Shown: piece after piece, positions 48,601-57,572 of the stretch | How positions within the stretch are numbered: position 1 is the first letter of the stretch | Layout of the letters: the number at the start of each line of letters is the position of its first letter | From: Pycnococcus provasolii | Lineage: Eukaryota; Chlorophyta; Pseudoscourfieldiophyceae; Pseudoscourfieldiales | DNA length: 64,000 nucleotides | NCBI GenBank assembly: GCA_049487715.1 | Contig: CP150560.1 | Span: 372,001 to 436,000 of the forward strand | Reading direction: 5' to 3' | The notes under the pieces: model-generated | The model's input: only the letters and a program-made list of their open reading frames with translations | Told to the model about the DNA's origin: nothing | The model's database searches: none | Translations under genes and position numbers: made by a program

Positions 48601-51085
48601 TGCCACCTCGCTCGACGACGCCGTCACCACGGACGCTCTTGCTGAGGTGCTTTGGCGAGTCGACGACCCTGAGGAGTCGATTCGAACGCTTGTCGTGCGC
48701 ACCTTCATCGACGTGCTCGGCCTGACTCCCTCAAGTATGGACGTCGATGACGCAGAAGACGATGACGGCGGCGGCGGCGGCGGCAATGGCCTGGGAAGCC
48801 CCACCGCGAACCTCAGCGCAGCCACCAAAGGCGAGAGGGCTGCACGCGTTCTGGCTTCTATCTCCCTAAACTACTTTCGCGCCTCGTCCTCACCTTCGGG
48901 AGCTATCAGCCTTCCTCTGCGGCGCGACACTGTGCTCGTCGCGCTGCTGCAACGCATCCTTCGCGACATGGGTGACGAGTGCCTGCACGTGCACCGCGAA
49001 GCGGCACTTCACATGGCAGTGGACGGGCTGAGCGATGGAACCGGCGGATCCCCGCTCGCGTCTCTTCTCTTTCTGCACGCCCTCGATGTGGCTGGCTGCC
49101 CTCCGCCGGCGGACACCATGCAGTCGCTAGTGCCTCACATCGTTCTCACGAAGAGGGACGATTCACGAAGTGTAGCTGAGACGAAGCTGGTTCTCCTGCA
49201 CGTCATGGGCGCGAGCCTTCGACCGCCGATCTCAGACGTGCTATACGCAGAGGCGGAGAAGAGGCTCGTGAACCTCTTCACCAATGGAGCGCAGCGTCAG
49301 GTGGCCGAGACTGCCAGTACTGCCATATGCGGCCTGGCGGCAGCGGGAGATTCGCGCGCGCGCGCGTGCGTTGGGCGTCTCTTCGCGCATTACCGCGCAC
49401 AGCTCAGCGTCGAAGCCGGTGACGACGATGCGGCACGTGTGCCACGCGCGCTCTTCGCCCTTGGCGCCCTTTTGCGCAGCGGCGGTGGATCGGTGCTCAA
49501 ACCAACAACGGCGGCTCAGATGCACGCTCGCTTTCTCAAGCTCTACGAGAGCACGGCGAGCCATCCTCAGCAACAGCAGGTCGCCTCCTTCGCTCTTGCC
49601 GCTCTCTGCGACGCGGCAATGGCTGCAAGCCGCGCTGCGCACGCAGGTACAAGCATGGAAAGTGCTGGCGGCCCGCCGCTTCTGCAACGCCCTGACCTGC
49701 ATGCGTCGTTCGCGCGAGCCCTTTCCCCGGGTTCTCCATCAGCGAATCAGGATCGCGTGCTTCGCCTCCTGTCCGAGCTGAGTGCCGTGGAAGAGGACCG
49801 TCTCGTGCACGCGCAGAGTAAAGCCGATGCCGGCTGCAGCAACGGCGCGGAGAAAATGACGATCAACAAGATCAATGGCGCGACCGACGATGTGGCGACG
49901 CACGCCGGGGCAGCCATCCAGGAGCACTTCACGCGCGTCGTGGAGCTGAGCGGCGACGCGTCCGCTCCCATTACGGTTCGCTCTCGAGCCACCACCGTGG
50001 TTGCCGCAGCTCTCGTTCACGGCCATGTGCCTCCGCAGGAGGCGCTCCCGAGCATTCTTCGCAGTGCCACGACGGATCCCGACGAATCGCTACGCCGTGG
50101 CGCGGCGGTAGAGCTGCATCGCTTCCGCGCAAATGATGGTGCCGGACGCGTTGCCAGCAGTCTCGCAGACGGCCTTAAACTTGCTGCTCGTATGCTGAAG
50201 GGATCAAGCCCAACTCCGCCGGCATATGCGCTCTTGATCTGGGGAGAATTGTACGCATCTGCTTTCGGCACACGTCTCGGCTTCAAGCGCCGCTTCCTGG
50301 AGTCTGCCATTCGCCACATCGCGGAAACTACTGCCCAAAGCTGGTGGCTGTCTGCGCTGAGCGCAGACATTCTGGCGACTCTACCATACGTTCGTCAGGA
50401 GGAGGCACTTCACGTGGTTGTTGCCTGCAGTGCCGAGCTCGCGAAACTTGGCGTTCTCACGATTGACGACGACGACGGCGGCGGCGACAACGATGGTGGT
50501 ACCAAGGCGCCTCTCGGGTCAACACCGTCGACCGAGAAGCTCGCCTCAGGCGTCCTGCTCCTTCGCCTTAAGGCCTGCCTTCGTGCGCGCTTCGGCTTAG
50601 CAGATGAGCGTATTGCATCCTACAAGCCCGCGGACTTTTCGGGAGCGGGGTCTATCGGTAGCGGCGGCGGCGGCTTGCCTTTCGACGGCGCGGCTGCCAT
50701 CATCGACGGCATGGTGGACGTGCACAATGCCCTGCAAGGAAATGGCGGAGGAATCAGCCTTGGTGAGCTAGCCAAGCGGCTCGAGCAGGAGGATGCTGGC
50801 ACAGACTATGCAGCCCTCGCGCATGCTGTCAAGAAAGCGAAAAAGAAGAAGTCGACGGCCGCGTCGGCATCGAAGAAAAAGAAGGCGCCGGCGCGCAAGC
50901 CGCCGGCGCGCAAGCGCAAGGCGGACGACAGCGACGACGACGATGACAGCGACGACGACAACATGACGGAGCAGCCTGAGATGGATGATGATGCGGAAAG
51001 TAATGGCGAGGAGGAGGAAGTGGTGGTCAAGCAAACGACGGCGCGTTCCCGCGCTCTTGCAGCTAAGAAGCAGATGAAAAAGTAG
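45656..51085 (+). CDS. SCC2: Cohesin loader SCC2 / Nipped-B-like HEAT-repeat protein
   Basis: A 1809-residue single-exon protein from the ATG at 45656. Residues 1-250 are low-complexity, with proline and QT runs. HEAT repeats begin near residue 790 (VRCRAMKALQQLASADPES; SVREAAVDLLGKHA) and continue near 960-1025 (CRDTSLAVRKVALTTLRKLL, then EVLWRVDDPEESIRTLVVRTFIDVLG). This serial pattern, with a DDPEESI.TLV turn, is the Nipped-B/SCC2 signature. More helical repeats follow, then a Lys-rich, acidic tail (KKKKAPARKPPARKRKADDSDDDD) with nuclear-localisation character. It would load cohesin on chromosomes with SCC4 and act in sister-chromatid cohesion and gene regulation. A long HEAT protein of another kind is the main alternative. 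Confidence 0.75.
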   Translation: MADSSRIPMHPPSALLPALPGDNEKGVVGVERCGVERCGPVAPSTALASSMASRLRALDASALGICAMHDSMASEYGALASAVLAHAPDALKCAPAASKGSKNQSGVTGMRDRAAAAAAPAALPDEAAATQTQTQTPPPPPPQPPSPDNGDEDDDEMAQRQIKRARSIASRPPPPPPPPPPARETLSTLAGTILSKEQPKQHDAAVDAFIALALSQAHKAAADSSSSNVIDVETASSLIEHFTNDDSSNDNGVLSVLTLPNLPPQLYVDDQIEQIIQRVRENVEAVLADSSNPVVTKVVQAHALLARLQARIRLAGTLQAQIQRLAMRALEVPNTRANPLPLVSMQLASLELLWCAFDHGHSASRLDVVTSLAKILTDLPSASTREIVLRTCAMPIGECDGTKTTNVRPVSAALVLCMQASLSLPSQERSGEGDVSASSALHASCTRYVDAFWIALLQNVSTARQREIDIKAIVESVVEDLCSLQSHDDMLWPACDVILHRLCTVLGGKFGFKSTEVLHRSLACDVVGTMVAHALAHAKVTRTCLGDCDVHVIAVPRTGDGASMPPSDEVQDQQDDSIVRKSRWIPVEFAASQMGWFTSTLSSTLDRRLANGPYWVRLVRCSSEKAVAYSRSITDACAISPPLHIVSPLMQQQQTNPPQDYYAMLQLAATGSAAARLPPQHASPELEYPVNAALQAMALARRFTLTKLYCLEAKGDENGSSGDETTLPRYWRLQDPPAEVRVAAAAAATGGATSDDSETYSLAISILATTRRLVPLSSPALLTWLAQAIDRRFESAPSVRCRAMKALQQLASADPESATHAPAFRAAVEHALSDESSSVREAAVDLLGKHATALLGVTAGPAAQSGSSSGKPSSSSSAFGSTGRRRSNSFNATPRNPSGLRVRRRLLAEEAEDDVSTEPADDPRKALRTATAATAGASTSPPLAQQHSASTKRLVAALAPRCRDTSLAVRKVALTTLRKLLHATSLDDAVTTDALAEVLWRVDDPEESIRTLVVRTFIDVLGLTPSSMDVDDAEDDDGGGGGGNGLGSPTANLSAATKGERAARVLASISLNYFRASSSPSGAISLPLRRDTVLVALLQRILRDMGDECLHVHREAALHMAVDGLSDGTGGSPLASLLFLHALDVAGCPPPADTMQSLVPHIVLTKRDDSRSVAETKLVLLHVMGASLRPPISDVLYAEAEKRLVNLFTNGAQRQVAETASTAICGLAAAGDSRARACVGRLFAHYRAQLSVEAGDDDAARVPRALFALGALLRSGGGSVLKPTTAAQMHARFLKLYESTASHPQQQQVASFALAALCDAAMAASRAAHAGTSMESAGGPPLLQRPDLHASFARALSPGSPSANQDRVLRLLSELSAVEEDRLVHAQSKADAGCSNGAEKMTINKINGATDDVATHAGAAIQEHFTRVVELSGDASAPITVRSRATTVVAAALVHGHVPPQEALPSILRSATTDPDESLRRGAAVELHRFRANDGAGRVASSLADGLKLAARMLKGSSPTPPAYALLIWGELYASAFGTRLGFKRRFLESAIRHIAETTAQSWWLSALSADILATLPYVRQEEALHVVVACSAELAKLGVLTIDDDDGGGDNDGGTKAPLGSTPSTEKLASGVLLLRLKACLRARFGLADERIASYKPADFSGAGSIGSGGGGLPFDGAAAIIDGMVDVHNALQGNGGGISLGELAKRLEQEDAGTDYAALAHAVKKAKKKKSTAASASKKKKAPARKPPARKRKADDSDDDDDSDDDNMTEQPEMDDDAESNGEEEEVVVKQTTARSRALAAKKQMKK

Positions 51086-51490
51086 GACATAAAATATCAT
51101 GTTGTAATTACAAGAATAATATACTACAATTAACTACAAATTCCACGACACACCATGTGCATCCACCATCATCCTTTTAAAACAAGCAGGCGTCAATCGT
51201 CAATCCTCAACCGTCGCAAGTTGTTGATACTGCAAAAGCTGGACGTGCAGGCCATCATTTTCGCGCTGCAGACGGGCATTTTCGTGCGCCAATCTCGCAT
51301 TCTCACGCAACAGCGCCTCCACCTGCATTAGGGTGTTCGGGTTAGGGTTTCAAGGGGTTAGGTGTTCGGGTTGGCGAGGGATGGCTTTGGAAAAACGTTC
51401 TTGCGTTTGAGAAAAAAATTACCTCGTAAGTCTTAGTTAAACCAACCCAGGAACTTTATCCACGTCATCCCACACTCCTCATCATGTTTC
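51086..51490. other. Spacer holding an inverted gene fragment and TTAGGG units
   Basis: Shared 3' region of SCC2 (+) and the Pro-rich gene (-). Bases 51200-51328 carry the inverted copy of a coiled-coil exon segment (see next entry). Bases 51328-51370 carry interrupted TTAGGG units (GTGTTCGGG between them). Confidence 0.7.
51200..51328 (-). CDS. 42-codon leucine-zipper microprotein frame, inverted partial copy of the gene at 55.7-57.5 kb
   Basis: On the minus strand, an ATG at 51328 opens 42 codons to the TGA at 51200-51202. The sequence is about 85% identical to bases 57243-57365 of the coiled-coil gene, including a run of about 55 identical bases. The frame is kept: a 3-nt insertion and several silent third-base changes (Tyr, Gln, Gln, Leu) separate the copies. 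The product is a heptad helix (RENARLAHENARLQREND). It may be a translated microprotein, an unattached exon, or a decaying fragment. A CTAATGCAG word at its start could also be a splice acceptor. Confidence 0.45.
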   Translation of the reverse strand: MQVEALLRENARLAHENARLQRENDGLHVQLLQYQQLATVED

Positions 51491-52516
51491 TTATATATAT
51501 CTTGCCGCTGCAACAGTTGGTTTACGCAAAGACAGTAGGCTGAGAGGTTGCGCCACCTCAAACCTGCCTGTGTGGTTGTCACTCACCAATAGTTTCCAAC
51601 CTGTGCGTAGCTTGCTCACATTGTAGCTCGCGATCATCTGCTCCAAGCTGCCGCGGCTCGTCGAACGGTCCACCGAGCTCGTCACGCCGCCAACAGTTGG
51701 ACCGCCTTCGTACTCGCGGGTCAAGTACAGCGCGTGCGTGCTATCCTCGAAAAGTATCAGCTTCTCGCGGCCGTGAGTGACATGAAACCACATGACCGAA
51801 TAGTGAACGCACACGTCGTTCACACTCGTGCACGTCTGCGCAGCGGAGGCATGCGCAGCTGAGGCACGTGCGGCAAGGACGGGATTTGTATCCACGGCCA
51901 GCACCTCGTCGAACGTGGGCAAGTCGAGTTGATTCATCGGCGGCAGCGACGCCTCCTCTGACACCCACTTTTGCGGCCGCGAACGTCGTGGCGACGTCAC
52001 ACCCGCCATTCCAGGCCTTGCACGCCGCGGCGGCGTCATGGGTGGTGCTTCAGTAGCTTCAAGGGTCGTGAGGAGTGACGTCATTCGCTCCTGCTGCTGA
52101 TGCCCTGGTGGTGGTGGTGGTGGCGGCAGCGGTAGCGACGCCGGGAGTGGTGGCGGCGGTGGCGGTACCTGCGCTTTATCCGTCATCGTGGTGGGAGCTT
52201 TCCTTTTTCTTTGCGGCGTGCTTGGCGACACAGGCGGTGGCGGGGGAGGTGGTGGCGGTGGTGGCGATGGTGCTGCATACATCCTCTCCACATCCATCTC
52301 TACAGCAGACATTGGCGACATCGGCGGTGGCGGTGGTGGGCGTGGGCAGTCGAGGTCTATGAACCGGCCGTTCGTCCTGCAGGCGTTGCGTAATTCACTG
52401 CAATTCAACAACGCCGCGTTGTTGCCGTCGTCGTCGTTATCGTTGTCAAGCACGTCATAGAAGATGTCGAAGAAGTGTTCCGGGGTGTTGTCGATGTTGT
52501 AGTTAAGAGCGGCCAT
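51491..52516 (-). CDS. Proline-rich protein of unknown function (341 aa)
   Basis: The ATG at 52516 (MAALNYNIDNTPEHFF) begins 341 residues. The N-terminus is acidic (DVLDNDNDDDGNN). Residues about 65-145 hold four proline runs and a basic RKRK patch. The C-terminal 120 residues look folded (VHYSVMWFHVTHGREKLILF, LEQMIASYNVSKLRTGWKLL) and hydrophobic. No known domain recognised. The proline runs suggest SH3/WW/profilin-type partners, by inference. A TATATATA word follows the stop region. Confidence 0.65.
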   Translation of the reverse strand: MAALNYNIDNTPEHFFDIFYDVLDNDNDDDGNNAALLNCSELRNACRTNGRFIDLDCPRPPPPPPMSPMSAVEMDVERMYAAPSPPPPPPPPPPPVSPSTPQRKRKAPTTMTDKAQVPPPPPPLPASLPLPPPPPPPGHQQQERMTSLLTTLEATEAPPMTPPRRARPGMAGVTSPRRSRPQKWVSEEASLPPMNQLDLPTFDEVLAVDTNPVLAARASAAHASAAQTCTSVNDVCVHYSVMWFHVTHGREKLILFEDSTHALYLTREYEGGPTVGGVTSSVDRSTSRGSLEQMIASYNVSKLRTGWKLLVSDNHTGRFEVAQPLSLLSLRKPTVAAARYI

Positions 52517-54163
52517 GGATGGAGACAACTACGATAAGTGGTACCGTACCGGCACACGTGGCCGCAAAGCAGGTACAGTAGGTAAGGGAAGCAGGCTATA
52601 ACTCAGCAGCTGCAAGGTGTCGGAACGGAGTTTGGGCCTTGACGAAGCAGGCTTTTTGCCGAGTGGGACCCGGGGGCTGCTTTATTAAAAAAAAAATCCG
52701 GGGGGAGACGAACGACGCTTGACAGACTTGTGCTTCTTGGCGTGTCATGAATCCCAATCAGCAGGATCCAGTAAGGACACCTCTTGGATTGTTGACGAGG
52801 AGAATCTGACCAGGGCAGGGACTGGTGACTGGTGTGAGTGGTGTTATATACCAGGGATGTACCAGACCAATAATGAAGAAATACAGTACGCTTGAAGTTG
52901 AACTTGGAAGAAGGTGCCGGTGGAAAATGCCGGTTGGGAAGATGGTACTTTTTAGGTGGGAGAGACGAATCTTCGTCGTCCAGGTTTTTCTTTTCGTCTC
53001 CTCCCTTCCGGCCCTCCGGCCTCCCCATCGAACCGGTGAAGCTCACCTGGTGGGGAAAAACAATTCCGCGTTTAGCGCGAAATTCAGCGGACTGACGGCG
53101 GAGGATGTACAGTAGATAAAATCTGCCCAAAAATGACTACCCGTACCCGTACGTGTTTCCATCATCCAAAGTCCAAACATCGCCAGATTCGCACAGGCTT
53201 CCCACAGGTTATTCCATAGGGTAGACTAACGAGGTTCTTCGACGACCAAAGACGAAAGACGACGAAAGAGCCGTTGCCTCGAGGCTCAGACTAGGAAGGC
53301 CTACCTTTAGGCGTACTGTACCCGGTACTTTCTAGAAGGAAAAGACAGAGCCTCGAACCAGGATCCCCTAAAGGTACAAGGTTCTTCTTCTGAGCCTCTG
53401 AGCCTCTGAGGGAGGCTGTGAGGATTCTTCTGGAGCCAATCTGGTTTACTCGCCAGAACGGGGAGGAGGGAGGGAGCCAGTTCTGGAGGAGGGAGGGCGG
53501 ATCCACTCGAAGGTGGATCCAGAAGGAAGAATACGCCGAGTGTTCAGCCGAGTGTGTGTTCGAACAGGCCCACCGCTACCCTAGGAGTCCCCTTTTTGGT
53601 GCACACCCTTGAAAGCACCTCGTATTGTATCGATAGCGATACGAGTATGCGGTATTGTATCGATACTGCAGTATCCGCCTCCATTGAAGCGCCCGCGGAG
53701 CGCGTAAACTATGCCGCCAGGTGCCACGGTGCTGTTCTCGTGCCGTGCGCGCGCTACACGCACCCTTGCCAGCTGCTAAATACGCACCGATAGTGCGTAT
53801 TCTGGGCAATACAGTTCAATATCGGTTTGTATCGCAGGATACTATTGTGTTGTATTGGCCTATATCGGTGAGTATTGTAGCTTCTTGTGAAGTCTTTGAG
53901 CTCACACGGAAGCCCTTGAACTTGTGCCAAGCAGCTCAGACAACTCGTAAGTGCTCAAGAGCTCGCTAAACAGCTTTCCATCCGCTAAAGCCGTGTTCGT
54001 ATTCCGGCACTATCGTGCGATATCGGCGTATTTACAGTGCTTTTTCGACGTCTACAGGTGACCTTGAGCCATTCTAGCTTGTGCCAAGTACACCGAGGTA
54101 GCTTGCAGGTGTCCAGCAACACGGCAAAAAGAGAGCATTGCAGCTACACCTCCGTAGGTGACG
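52517..54163. other. 1.6-kb spacer rich in short repeats
   Basis: Divergent promoters of the Pro-rich gene and the bZIP gene. It has an A run (about 52687), GGATCC sites at about 52763, 53361, 53497 and 53514, three AGCCTCTG units near 53390-53411, a GGAGGGAGG repeat (53461-53496) and a cluster of TATCG/CGATA words at 53628-54023. Open frames here are low-complexity and start at non-ATG codons. Confidence 0.5.
53628..54023. promoter_or_regulatory. Cluster of TATCG/CGATA motifs upstream of the bZIP gene
   Basis: About ten copies of TATCG or its complement occur in 400 bp, including the palindrome GTATCGATAC at 53657-53666, TATCGATA at 53628 and ATATCGG three times. They lie 140-540 bp before the bZIP start, in an AT-richer stretch. 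GATA-like factors would fit, by inference. Confidence 0.35.
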
Positions 54164-54958
54164 ATGAACTCAGCCAGCGCAGCTCAGGTGGCTGCAATGG
54201 CACAGGCTGCGCAGGTGGCGCAGGTTGCAGCTGCACTTAAGAATAGCCAGGAAACGGCCAGGGTAGCAAACGCCAACAACTGGCTGAACACGCAGGTGGA
54301 CAACGCCGTGACCGCAGCTGCCATGGCCGCGGCGGGTCTGCAAGGTATGGGAGACTTCAACAGTCTGATGGGCGGCTTGACTGCCGGAGCAGGTGGGGAT
54401 GCTGCACCTCCTCCACCTCCACCGCCTCTTGCGGCCGGTGCAGGCGGCCTGAGCACTCTTCAGCTGTGCCACGCGAAGGCCCAGGCGCACAGGACGGTGT
54501 TGAAGCAGAGCAAGCTACCTCTGGCGGGAACAACGGAGGAGCTGATGAAAGCGGCGGGTGTGGAAGCGAACGGCTCGCACCGTCGACGCGCCGCGGCGAA
54601 TGGCGTGAGCGACGAGGATCTCGCGATGGCGGACCCGAAACGTGCGCGGCGCATTTTGGCGAACCGGCAGAGTGCGGCGCGCAGCAAGGAGCGCAAGGCG
54701 GTGTACGTGACGGAGCTCGAGGCTGAGGTGAGGCGTCTGGAGAATGAGTTGATGTCTCTAAGGGCGCAGAAAAGTGCTGGCAGCGACAACGTCGAGCTGA
54801 CGAGACTGAGGGCGGAGCGCGACGTTCTGCTGACTCAGAACGCTGCGTTGAACGAGAAGGCTGCGGACGCGCGTCGCATTGAGCTTGAGTTGCGCCGTGA
54901 CTTGGATCGCTATCGTGCTTTGGCGGATCAGAGGAGCGCTGGTGCTGGCGCGCGGTGA
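54164..54958 (+). CDS. bZIP transcription factor, plant group-I-like
   Basis: First ATG in frame at 54164 (264 residues). The N-terminal half is Ala/Gly-rich with a Pro run. The basic region is near residues 155-186: [22 protein letters not shown]. This [12 protein letters not shown] signature (Lys after Ser-Arg-xx at the invariant position) is the hallmark of plant group I bZIPs such as RF2a and VIP1. A leucine zipper with about seven heptads follows ([21 protein letters not shown]...). It binds DNA as a dimer in the nucleus. Group I members prefer cores around CAGCTG- and ACGT-type sites. CACGTG clusters elsewhere in this window could be targets, by inference only. Confidence 0.92.
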   Translation: MNSASAAQVAAMAQAAQVAQVAAALKNSQETARVANANNWLNTQVDNAVTAAAMAAAGLQGMGDFNSLMGGLTAGAGGDAAPPPPPPPLAAGAGGLSTLQLCHAKAQAHRTVLKQSKLPLAGTTEELMKAAGVEANGSHRRRAAANGVSDEDLAMADPKRARRILANRQSAARSKERKAVYVTELEAEVRRLENELMSLRAQKSAGSDNVELTRLRAERDVLLTQNAALNEKAADARRIELELRRDLDRYRALADQRSAGAGAR

Positions 54959-55739
54959 CGAGACGAGACGGTCGGCCAAATCCAACCTCCTGACCTACCT
55001 CCAGTCCAGCGTACATACATACTCGTGCGTTTTGTTGCGAAGTCTTGAATATCCTTTCCTTTCACGATATTACGATGCTTATTTTTCTCATTCCTAAGAT
55101 ATTTTCTTGTTTGACGAACACGACGGAAATTTTAACACCATTCTTGTAACTCACTTACCGAGCGCACGACAGTATCCTCTCCTCTTATCGTTCATGGAGC
55201 CTCGCCTCGCCTCGCCTCGCCTTCGTCATCGTTCTGATCGAACTAACTGTGACACTTGACTGACATATCTAAAGACTGACTGACTGACTGAGAGACGTAT
55301 GTACACGTTGCCTGTGTTCCCAGGCTCACTATCCATAGGGTACCTCCTCTTCTTTTCTTATATGTACTATGCACGAAAGCCTCTCCGTTGCATCCGCACA
55401 GCCTGGGGCACCCTAGCTATAGCTAAGGTTAGGTGGGGGCCCCATAACCCTAACCCTAACCGTAACCCTAACCCTAACCCTAACCGAACCAAACCGGGAT
55501 CCCGCGGACCCCCAGGCTGCCAGAGTTGGTTGTTAGTTCCCCCCTAGGTGGGGTTGGACCCCCCCCTCCCCCTACCCCTCGGCCTTGACCTGGTTGTTAA
55601 TTCGCCCCCCGGTCCTTCAGCCCTTCCCCCCGGGCCCCGGTGGTTTTTGTTCTATCTGTCAGTTTACACACCGTCATTCCCCACTTTTTTACTTCTCCTC
55701 CTCTCTGCAGGTTCACTCTCTGTTGCAACATAACATAAC
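54959..55739. other. Spacer with CCCTAA tract and short tandem repeats
   Basis: Between bZIP and the spliced coiled-coil gene. Holds CCTCGCCTCGCC units near 55200-55221, GACT units near 55258-55288, CCCTAA tract 55444-55487 and GGGATCCC at about 55496-55503. No coding evidence. Confidence 0.55.
55444..55487 (-). repeat. Interstitial CCCTAA tract
   Basis: Seven CCCTAA-type units, one with a CCGTAA variant, in the opposite orientation to the tracts at 2.6, 16.6 and 18.2 kb. Confidence 0.9.
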
Positions 55740-57512
55740 ATGGCGTCTTTGGGCATTTCACGTGCGTCTTCTCATCGTCAGAAATCTTTGAAGTTTGCCA
55801 AGAAGCTCTCGCCCTCTTCATCTGCAACTGGTTCAAAGGGTGGCAATGGCTCCTCTTTGACTTCCTCATCTGCGTCTGGACTATTTGATGAACAAGGTTT
55901 GTTTGTGATGAAAGGTATGTGTGATTCAGGGAAACTTGCTAACTTGCTTTTCGGTCTTGCGTTTTCGGTCGTGCTGCTCTTGCTCTTTGCTTCGTTAGGA
56001 ACAAAAGGATGGTGTTGGTTCCGTGGGTTGCGTTCTCTCTCTCACGCGCGCGTGGCTTGTGCCGCATGTCCTGTAGGAGGACTATATACCTTAGCAAGAT
56101 TCTTCTCCGATGTACTGAATATATAAATACTCGCTGACAAACACACACACACACACACAACTATACCGCACTTCGCAGATGCGGCACCTGCACCTGGCAA
56201 CGTGCTTGGAGATATCACGAACAAAAAGAATCTCAGTCAACCTGCCGCCAAAACCAACAAAAAGTCAACACAGCCTACAGCATCGAACCTCTCACCCACG
56301 CCTCAGATGCCGAGAACTCCACCGGGTGCGGAAATTGTCGCGCTGCCAAGCTCAGGAAACAGCACGCCGACGTCGTCAGATACGAACTCAAACAAAAAAC
56401 CAACCCTGAAGGTTACCACAGACACGCTCGAGTCTGCGTTCCTCGCACCGGACCCGCCGCCGCGTGGAACCAAGAAAGGCGCGGCCTCGTCGAACGCGAC
56501 AACAACAATGAGAGCAGCGGCACAGCAGAATAAGCAGCCTACAGCACCTCGCGTCGTTCAGATGCCAGAACTCGCGCAGGCACTCAGCCCGCTCGCGGAC
56601 GCACGACCGAAAAAAGCGAGTGGGTGGGACAAGGGCTGGGAGGATATCGAGCGATTCGCAACCACCTTCACGCAGCAGGTGGGTGCGCTTGGATCCGCGC
56701 TCCTCGACAGCCCAGGAGGACCCGCATCGCAGACGGCAAACAATAGCAATATGGCCGCCTCCGCTGCGGCACAGCAGAGACTGACCATGCCAGGACGCGC
56801 GGAACATCATGCCGCCACGCAAGATGCGAACAGCGAGTGGGACGAATTTGGAATCGTCGAGCAGAGTCTGGATGCTATCAACACGATGGGACGCGTGGCA
56901 CTTGGCATAGCGACGACCATCGACGGTGCGATCGAAGGGAGCATCGAGGCTGTCAAGAAAAAGATGAGCCCGCTGAAGAAGCTGGGCGCTCGCGTCTCGC
57001 CTAAGGGTAAAGGACCGAAGCCGGGAGCAGCTGAGGTGACCGTCGTGACGGCAGCGGCAGCCACGAACGAAAGCAACGGCGAAAAGAACACAAGCACGAA
57101 GACGGCAGACAACTGGGACAACTGGGGGACGCCAGTCGCACGTGCTGGTCCGCCTCGAAGGAAAAAGGCGCCGGCGGCGGCGTCCAACGCACCGACATCT
57201 ATCGTGCCCGACAGCCCAGATCCACTGCAGGAGCAGATGAGAATGCAGGTGGATGCGCTGTTGCATGAGAAAGCGAGATTGGCGCACGAAAATGCCCGTC
57301 TGCAGCGCGAAAATGATGGCCTGCACGAGCTTCTGCAGTACCAGCAGCATGCGACGGTTGAGGATGACGATGTTTGCGACGAAGAGGCAGTCACGCCCGA
57401 AGCTACGGTTCGAGCAGTCTCTATGCTCGAGATCGTGCAGGAGGAAGAGGAGGAGCAGGAGGCACAGGTTGTCGACAACAACGACGACGACGATGTGGAG
57501 ACGGAGCAGTGA
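55740..57512 (+). CDS. Coiled-coil protein of unknown function with Trp/Asp motifs, spliced
   Basis: Exon 1 is 55740-55914 (MASLGISRASSHRQKSL..., ends GLFVMK). The intron is 55915-56178 (GTATGT ... TTCGCAG, with a (CA)n run), phase 1. Exon 2 is 56179-57512. The protein has 502 residues. N-terminal third is Ser/Lys/Asn-rich. Residues about 195-300 hold GWDKGWEDIERFATTF, EWDEFGIVEQSLDAINTMGRVALGIAT and AIEGSIEAVKKKMSP helices. A DNWDNWG motif and a basic patch follow, then a C-terminal coiled coil (RLAHENARLQREND) and an acidic tail. The Trp-Asp motifs recall coat- and adaptor-binding peptides. Part of its coil is duplicated in inverted form near 51.2 kb. Confidence 0.75.
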
Positions 57513-57572
57513 GAAAGGGGATGCAGGTGGCATACGCACACAGAGACACATCGTAATTCTTTACATTATAAT

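Noticed and set aside
52603-53130. 175-codon minus-strand frame upstream of the Pro-rich gene
   Set aside because: Starts at a non-ATG codon and crosses spacer repeats; composition not protein-like.
56388-57551. Long minus-strand open frame opposite the coiled-coil gene
   Set aside because: It is antisense to the spliced gene on the plus strand, has Arg/Cys-rich composition typical of a shadow frame, and no domain.
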